From Gammaproteobacteria bacterium (lineage in GTDB: Bacteria > Pseudomonadota > Gammaproteobacteria > Eutrophobiales > Eutrophobiaceae): a stretch of DNA of 64,000 nt. Within the stretch, counting starts at the first letter, position 1. Each line of letters opens with the position of its first letter. Below, piece after piece: positions 60,783 to 64,000 of this stretch. A model generated the notes under the pieces. The model was given only the letters and a program-made list of their open reading frames with translations, was not told the DNA's origin and made no database searches. The translations under genes and the position numbers were made by a program. The stretch is taken from the NCBI GenBank assembly GCA_004297165.1, contig SCUJ01000006.1:1240464-1304463 (forward strand), in the 5' to 3' direction.

Positions 60783-62771
60783 TCACTCCCTCACGGCGAA
60801 GGCCATGATGACCTGGCCGACGGCCGCGGCGATGTACTGGGTGTTGTCGAAGACATAGGTCATGGGCGAGGCGCGCCAGCCCTGGTTCGTCGGATAGGAC
60901 CAGAGCACCGCGCCGGTCCGGGCATCCGCCGCGGCGAAGTGACCGCTGTTCTCGCCGAAAAACACCAGCCCCGCCGCGGTCGAGAGCACGCCGCCCGAGG
61001 ATGAGGCCCGGGTGTTTGCCTGCGGCAGATCCCAGGCGATTGCGCCGGTGCGGATATCCACCGCGCGCAGGGATTTCACGGCGACCTCGCCGGGGACGGC
61101 GCGGGCTGTGCCGCTCATGTACGGATAGCCGGGTCGCCATTCCTCCTTGCGCTTGGCGAAGAGATTGCAGCGATCCATGACCTGAAAATAATAGAGGCCG
61201 GCGCCGGGGTTGTAGGAGGTCGAATACCAGTTGGTCCCTCCGCCAAAGGCCGGGCAGACGTAGGTCTCGCCGGTGGGCGTGAGCGGCAGTTCCTTCAGTA
61301 TCGGCCGGCCATCCTTGCCGACACCTGAGGCCCAGTTGACCTTGTCCATGAAGGGCTTCGCCAGCAACAACTTCCCGTCGGTGCGATCGAGCACGTAGAA
61401 GAACCCATTGCGGTTCGCCTGAATCAGCAGCTTGCGTTCCCTGCCCTCCCAGATCGTGTCGATCAGGACCGGCGGCTCCTGTGCGTCCCAGTCATGCGTG
61501 TCGTGCGGCGTGAACTGATAATGCCACAGCAGCGCGCCCGTGCGCGGATTCAGGGCCAGGATGCTGTTGGTGTAGAGATTGTCGCCGAGGCGGTCATCGC
61601 CGTCGTAGTCCGGTCCCGGATTGCCGACCGGCCAGTAGAGGATGTCGAGTCCGGGGTCGTAGCTCCCGGTCATCCAGGTGGCGCCGGCCCCGTGCAGGAT
61701 GGCGTTGCCTTTCCAGGTCTCCGCGCCCGGTTCGCCAGGCAGCGGGATCGTCCAGAAACGCCAGACCTCCTTGCCGGTCTCGACAGCGTACGCGGCGAGG
61801 AATCCCCGGATGCCCTCATCCCCGCCGCCGACGCCCGAGATCACGAGACCGCCCACGGTCATGGGCGCGGCGGTGCCGCTGTAATTCTGTTTGTAATCCG
61901 CCATGGTCACATCCCAGAGCAGACTGCCGTCGGACTTGTTGAGCGCGAGGAGATGCGCGTTATCGGTTTGCAGGAAGACCCGTTCGCCTTCCACCGCCAC
62001 GCCCCGGTTCATGCCCATGGCCGCGAGTCCCCGCATGTCCGCCGTGCGCGGGCGCTTGAAATGCCAGATCTCGCGGCCGGTGCCGGCATCCAGCGCCCAT
62101 ACCTCGTTGGCGTTGGAGACGTACATGACGCCCTCGATCACGAGCGGCGTATTCTCCACCACCTGCGCATTGGCCAGCGGGAAACTCCAGGCCGGCGCAA
62201 GCCGGGTGACGTTCTCCCGTGCGATCTGCGTGGCCTCAGTGTAACGGTTGGCGCTGTTGTTGCCGTTGTAGGTGGGCCAGTCCTGCTGCGAGGTCACCTC
62301 CCGGTAGCGATCGCCAGACAGGCGGCGCAACAGATGGATGGCCCCGTCATCGCCGCGCAACTGCAAATCGGTGAATCCCTCGTTCAACACGATCCCGGCG
62401 AGCGCCGCGCCATCGGCGAGTTTCAATTCGCGCCGATCCACCACCGGCGGGCCCGGCGTCATGACCGGCACCAGCGAACGCAGATACCCGATCAACTGAT
62501 TCATCTGGCGTTCTTCGACAGCGATCGGCGGCATGCCCATGTCGGGATTGCCGGTCCTGATGTAAGCGGCGAGATCGGCATCCGGCGTCGCGGAGACCCT
62601 GGCGATGATGTTCGGGCCGGTCTCCCCCCCGGTCCCGTCGCCGCCGTGGCAGCGCCCGCAGGTATCCTCGAAGAATCCCCGCCCCGCCTCGGTGGTCTGG
62701 GCGATTGCGGGCGATGCGAGGACGAGCGCGGCGCCAGCGAGAAACAGCGCCGGGATGCGGAGATTATTCAT
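60783..62771 (-). CDS. Quinohaemoprotein: N-terminal cytochrome c and PQQ dehydrogenase (quinoprotein 5)
   Basis: A 662-residue precursor: signal ending ASPAIAQT, cytochrome c domain (CGRCH at C38, C41, H42; GMPPIAVEERQM giving the Met ligand), linker, then the propeller (WPTYNGNNSANRYTEATQI to the end). The domain order is the reverse of quinoprotein 2. The catalytic segment reads HDTHDWDAQEPPVLID: Asp is followed by Ala-Gln, so the extra lanthanide-type Asp is absent. No vicinal Cys pair is seen. ATG 62771 overlaps the TGA of the iron-sulfur flavoprotein gene (ATGA), implying coupling. In-frame codons extending to 63242 are out of frame with that real gene and are rejected. Confidence 0.88.
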   Translation of the reverse strand: MNNLRIPALFLAGAALVLASPAIAQTTEAGRGFFEDTCGRCHGGDGTGGETGPNIIARVSATPDADLAAYIRTGNPDMGMPPIAVEERQMNQLIGYLRSLVPVMTPGPPVVDRRELKLADGAALAGIVLNEGFTDLQLRGDDGAIHLLRRLSGDRYREVTSQQDWPTYNGNNSANRYTEATQIARENVTRLAPAWSFPLANAQVVENTPLVIEGVMYVSNANEVWALDAGTGREIWHFKRPRTADMRGLAAMGMNRGVAVEGERVFLQTDNAHLLALNKSDGSLLWDVTMADYKQNYSGTAAPMTVGGLVISGVGGGDEGIRGFLAAYAVETGKEVWRFWTIPLPGEPGAETWKGNAILHGAGATWMTGSYDPGLDILYWPVGNPGPDYDGDDRLGDNLYTNSILALNPRTGALLWHYQFTPHDTHDWDAQEPPVLIDTIWEGRERKLLIQANRNGFFYVLDRTDGKLLLAKPFMDKVNWASGVGKDGRPILKELPLTPTGETYVCPAFGGGTNWYSTSYNPGAGLYYFQVMDRCNLFAKRKEEWRPGYPYMSGTARAVPGEVAVKSLRAVDIRTGAIAWDLPQANTRASSSGGVLSTAAGLVFFGENSGHFAAADARTGAVLWSYPTNQGWRASPMTYVFDNTQYIAAAVGQVIMAFAVRE

Positions 62772-63376
62772 AACTTGTATTTCTCCACCACATGCGGGAT
62801 CAACCCGCGATTGTATTCGCTGGGGAACCGGAATCCCTGTTTGGCGAGCTGGACCATCTGGAAACCCAGTTCGCGGGCGGTCTTCATGGTCCGGATATTG
62901 GCGGCGACGCCGCCTTTCTCGCCCACATGTGCGACCACCTGATCGGCCGCGGGCATGTGATTGTGCGCGAAGTAGAAATAGAGACTGTGCAGGGCATCGA
63001 TGGCGCCCATCATTCCGGCCACAACGATCGCCCCGCCGATCTTGTCGGTAAGGCGCAGCACCGGCGAGCGGAGCGCGAAGCTGCGATCGATGATCGCCTT
63101 GCACTGCGCCGACATGGAATGGAAATAAATCGGCGTGCCGAAGATGATGCCCCGCGCCGCGGTCATTTTTTCGTAGAGGATCTGCATGTCGTCCTGGATA
63201 TGGCAAACGCCGCTCTCGCGACAGGTCCCGCAACCGTCGCAAGGCTGGATGTTTTTGCCGACGACGCTGAAAAACTCCGCGTGCATCCCCGCCTCGAGCG
63301 CCCCTTCCAGGGCCTCACGCACCAGCAATTCGGTATTTCCCCCTTCCCGCGGACTGCAAGCTATGCCCAGAATCAT
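62768..63376 (-). CDS. Iron-sulfur flavoprotein / NADPH-dependent FMN reductase family
   Basis: A 202-residue cytoplasmic flavodoxin-fold protein. MILGIACSPREGGNTELLVREAL is the FMN phosphate loop. A Cys cluster, CDGCGTCRESGVC, is of the kind that binds a 4Fe-4S centre in archaeal and bacterial iron-sulfur flavoproteins. GTPIYFHSMSAQCKAIIDR follows. ATG 63376 is chosen because GGGGGA lies 7 nt upstream and the family begins MxILGI; the alternative ATG 63391 overlaps that site. Its stop overlaps the quinoprotein 5 start. A cytoplasmic electron-transfer protein coupled to a periplasmic quinohaemoprotein is unusual. Confidence 0.88.
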   Translation of the reverse strand: MILGIACSPREGGNTELLVREALEGALEAGMHAEFFSVVGKNIQPCDGCGTCRESGVCHIQDDMQILYEKMTAARGIIFGTPIYFHSMSAQCKAIIDRSFALRSPVLRLTDKIGGAIVVAGMMGAIDALHSLYFYFAHNHMPAADQVVAHVGEKGGVAANIRTMKTARELGFQMVQLAKQGFRFPSEYNRGLIPHVVEKYKL

Positions 63377-63462
63377 GACGTTTTCCCCCATGATGGAACA
63401 TCCGGATTATCACGGAGAGGGGGCAGGTACTGCAAATATTACTCAGGGAGAAGGGGCGGAAG

Positions 63463-64000
63463 TCATCCCGTCCGGGCCGGCATCCCCGACGGCAGGACGC
63501 GGCTGATCGTGGAGTAGACCGGCTCCTCGCCGTTTGCCGCGGGATGCGCCAGGATGACCTGCCAGAGCAGCAGTTCGCGCCCATCGCGGGTGAGAAATAC
63601 GGTCTCGCCCTCCCAGAAACCTTCCCGCGCGATTTGTTGCGTCCGCTGTTCCCCAAGTTCCCCGAACAACTCCGGCGGATGGAATTCCTTCAGATTCAGA
63701 CAGGTCACGTCCTCATCAAGGCCGATGCCGAGCAGGCGGCGGCCCGCTCGGTTGATGTAATGTATCCGGCCCTGACGGTCGGCAATGCCGATAAAATCGG
63801 TGGCCGCCTCGATGATTTGCGTCAACCGCTCGCGGACGGCCATGCCCCGCTTGCGCGCCGTGATGTCCAGGCTGGTGCTGAGTGAATAGCGCACGCCGCC
63901 GATCTCCACCAGATCCGAGTTGAGCAGGATCGTGCGCCGTTCGCCGGATTTCGTCCGCACGGAGACTTCATGGTCGCGCAACGTGAGATTTACATCCGCT
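63463..64000 (-). CDS. PAS-domain signalling protein, C-terminal part (truncated by window edge)
   Basis: The frame is open from the right edge and ends at 63463; about 178 residues are seen. It has the end of one PAS domain (VSVRTKSGERRTILLNSDLVEIGGVRYSL then DITARKR) and a full second PAS domain (LTQIIEAATDFIGIADRQGRIHYINRAGRRLLG to the PAC-like end ELLLWQVILAHPA). No kinase, GGDEF or output domain follows before the stop, so the output, if any, lies N-terminal. It is probably a sensor of redox or small ligands; the role in regulating the downstream minus-strand genes is speculative. Confidence 0.8.
   Translation of the reverse strand, partial: ADVNLTLRDHEVSVRTKSGERRTILLNSDLVEIGGVRYSLSTSLDITARKRGMAVRERLTQIIEAATDFIGIADRQGRIHYINRAGRRLLGIGLDEDVTCLNLKEFHPPELFGELGEQRTQQIAREGFWEGETVFLTRDGRELLLWQVILAHPAANGEEPVYSTISRVLPSGMPARTG

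Noticed and set aside
62772-63242. N-terminal extension of quinoprotein 5 to 63242.
   Set aside because: The extension reads through the iron-sulfur flavoprotein gene in another frame; the signal peptide and ribosome site mark ATG 62771 as the start.

Overview
The window is high-GC DNA from a Gram-negative bacterium, most likely an environmental gammaproteobacterium. The evidence is TonB-dependent receptors, an RND efflux pump, periplasmic c-type cytochromes and quinoproteins, GltS, PutA, YceH and one PEP-CTERM (exosortase substrate) protein. The exact taxon cannot be read from the sequence. No rRNA, tRNA, CRISPR array or intact insertion sequence was recognised.

Layout. 0-6.8 kb: the end of an RND pump gene, a tandem pair of PQQ-dependent dehydrogenases, dacB and a YVTN beta-propeller protein. 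6.9-12.2 kb (minus): an exported MDR dehydrogenase, a haem c/propeller protein and a UGSC-family selenoprotein. 12.5-24.8 kb: a TonB receptor, an MFS exporter, a third quinoprotein with an exported SDR, gltS, a second UGSC-type selenoprotein, and a ferredoxin/flavoprotein pair resembling AprBA. 24.9-29.4 kb: a small accessory region with HicAB and VapBC toxin-antitoxin modules, palindromic repeats, a truncated propeller gene and a frameshifted lipoprotein. 29.4-38.4 kb: a Tat-exported duplicated protein, a fused LigB-LigA extradiol (gallate-type) dioxygenase, a second TonB receptor and a membrane spermidine-synthase-like protein. 38.4-46.9 kb: a PEP-CTERM protein, a lipoprotein quinoprotein, a Tat-exported aldo/keto reductase, a dienelactone hydrolase and a third UGSC-type selenoprotein. 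46.9-50.4 kb: an NmrA-like protein and four exported SnoaL/NTF2-like proteins. 50.7-55.9 kb: a cold-shock protein, a second exported SDR, a second haem c/propeller protein, a cytochrome c, a DUF3237 protein and an exported methyltransferase-like protein. 56-64 kb (minus): putA, a lactate permease, a fifth quinoprotein, an iron-sulfur flavoprotein and a partial PAS sensor.

The main observation is that three paralogous genes each carry one in-frame TGA at the same place in the protein (U-G-S-C in one, U-S-T-C in two). Each is followed by an uninterrupted homologous reading frame and a GC-rich stem-loop, so each is best read as a selenoprotein. All three precursors begin with an export signal, which would put selenocysteine in the periplasm.

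The selenoprotein genes sit among five PQQ-dependent dehydrogenases of several architectures. They also sit among enzymes of normally cytosolic folds (two SDRs, an MDR, an AKR, a methyltransferase fold, a dienelactone hydrolase) that here carry export signals. My inference is that the region encodes a largely periplasmic oxidative catabolism of small alcohol, aldehyde or aromatic substrates taken up by TonB receptors, with electrons passed to c-type cytochromes. The substrates are unknown. No pqq or sel genes are inside the window.
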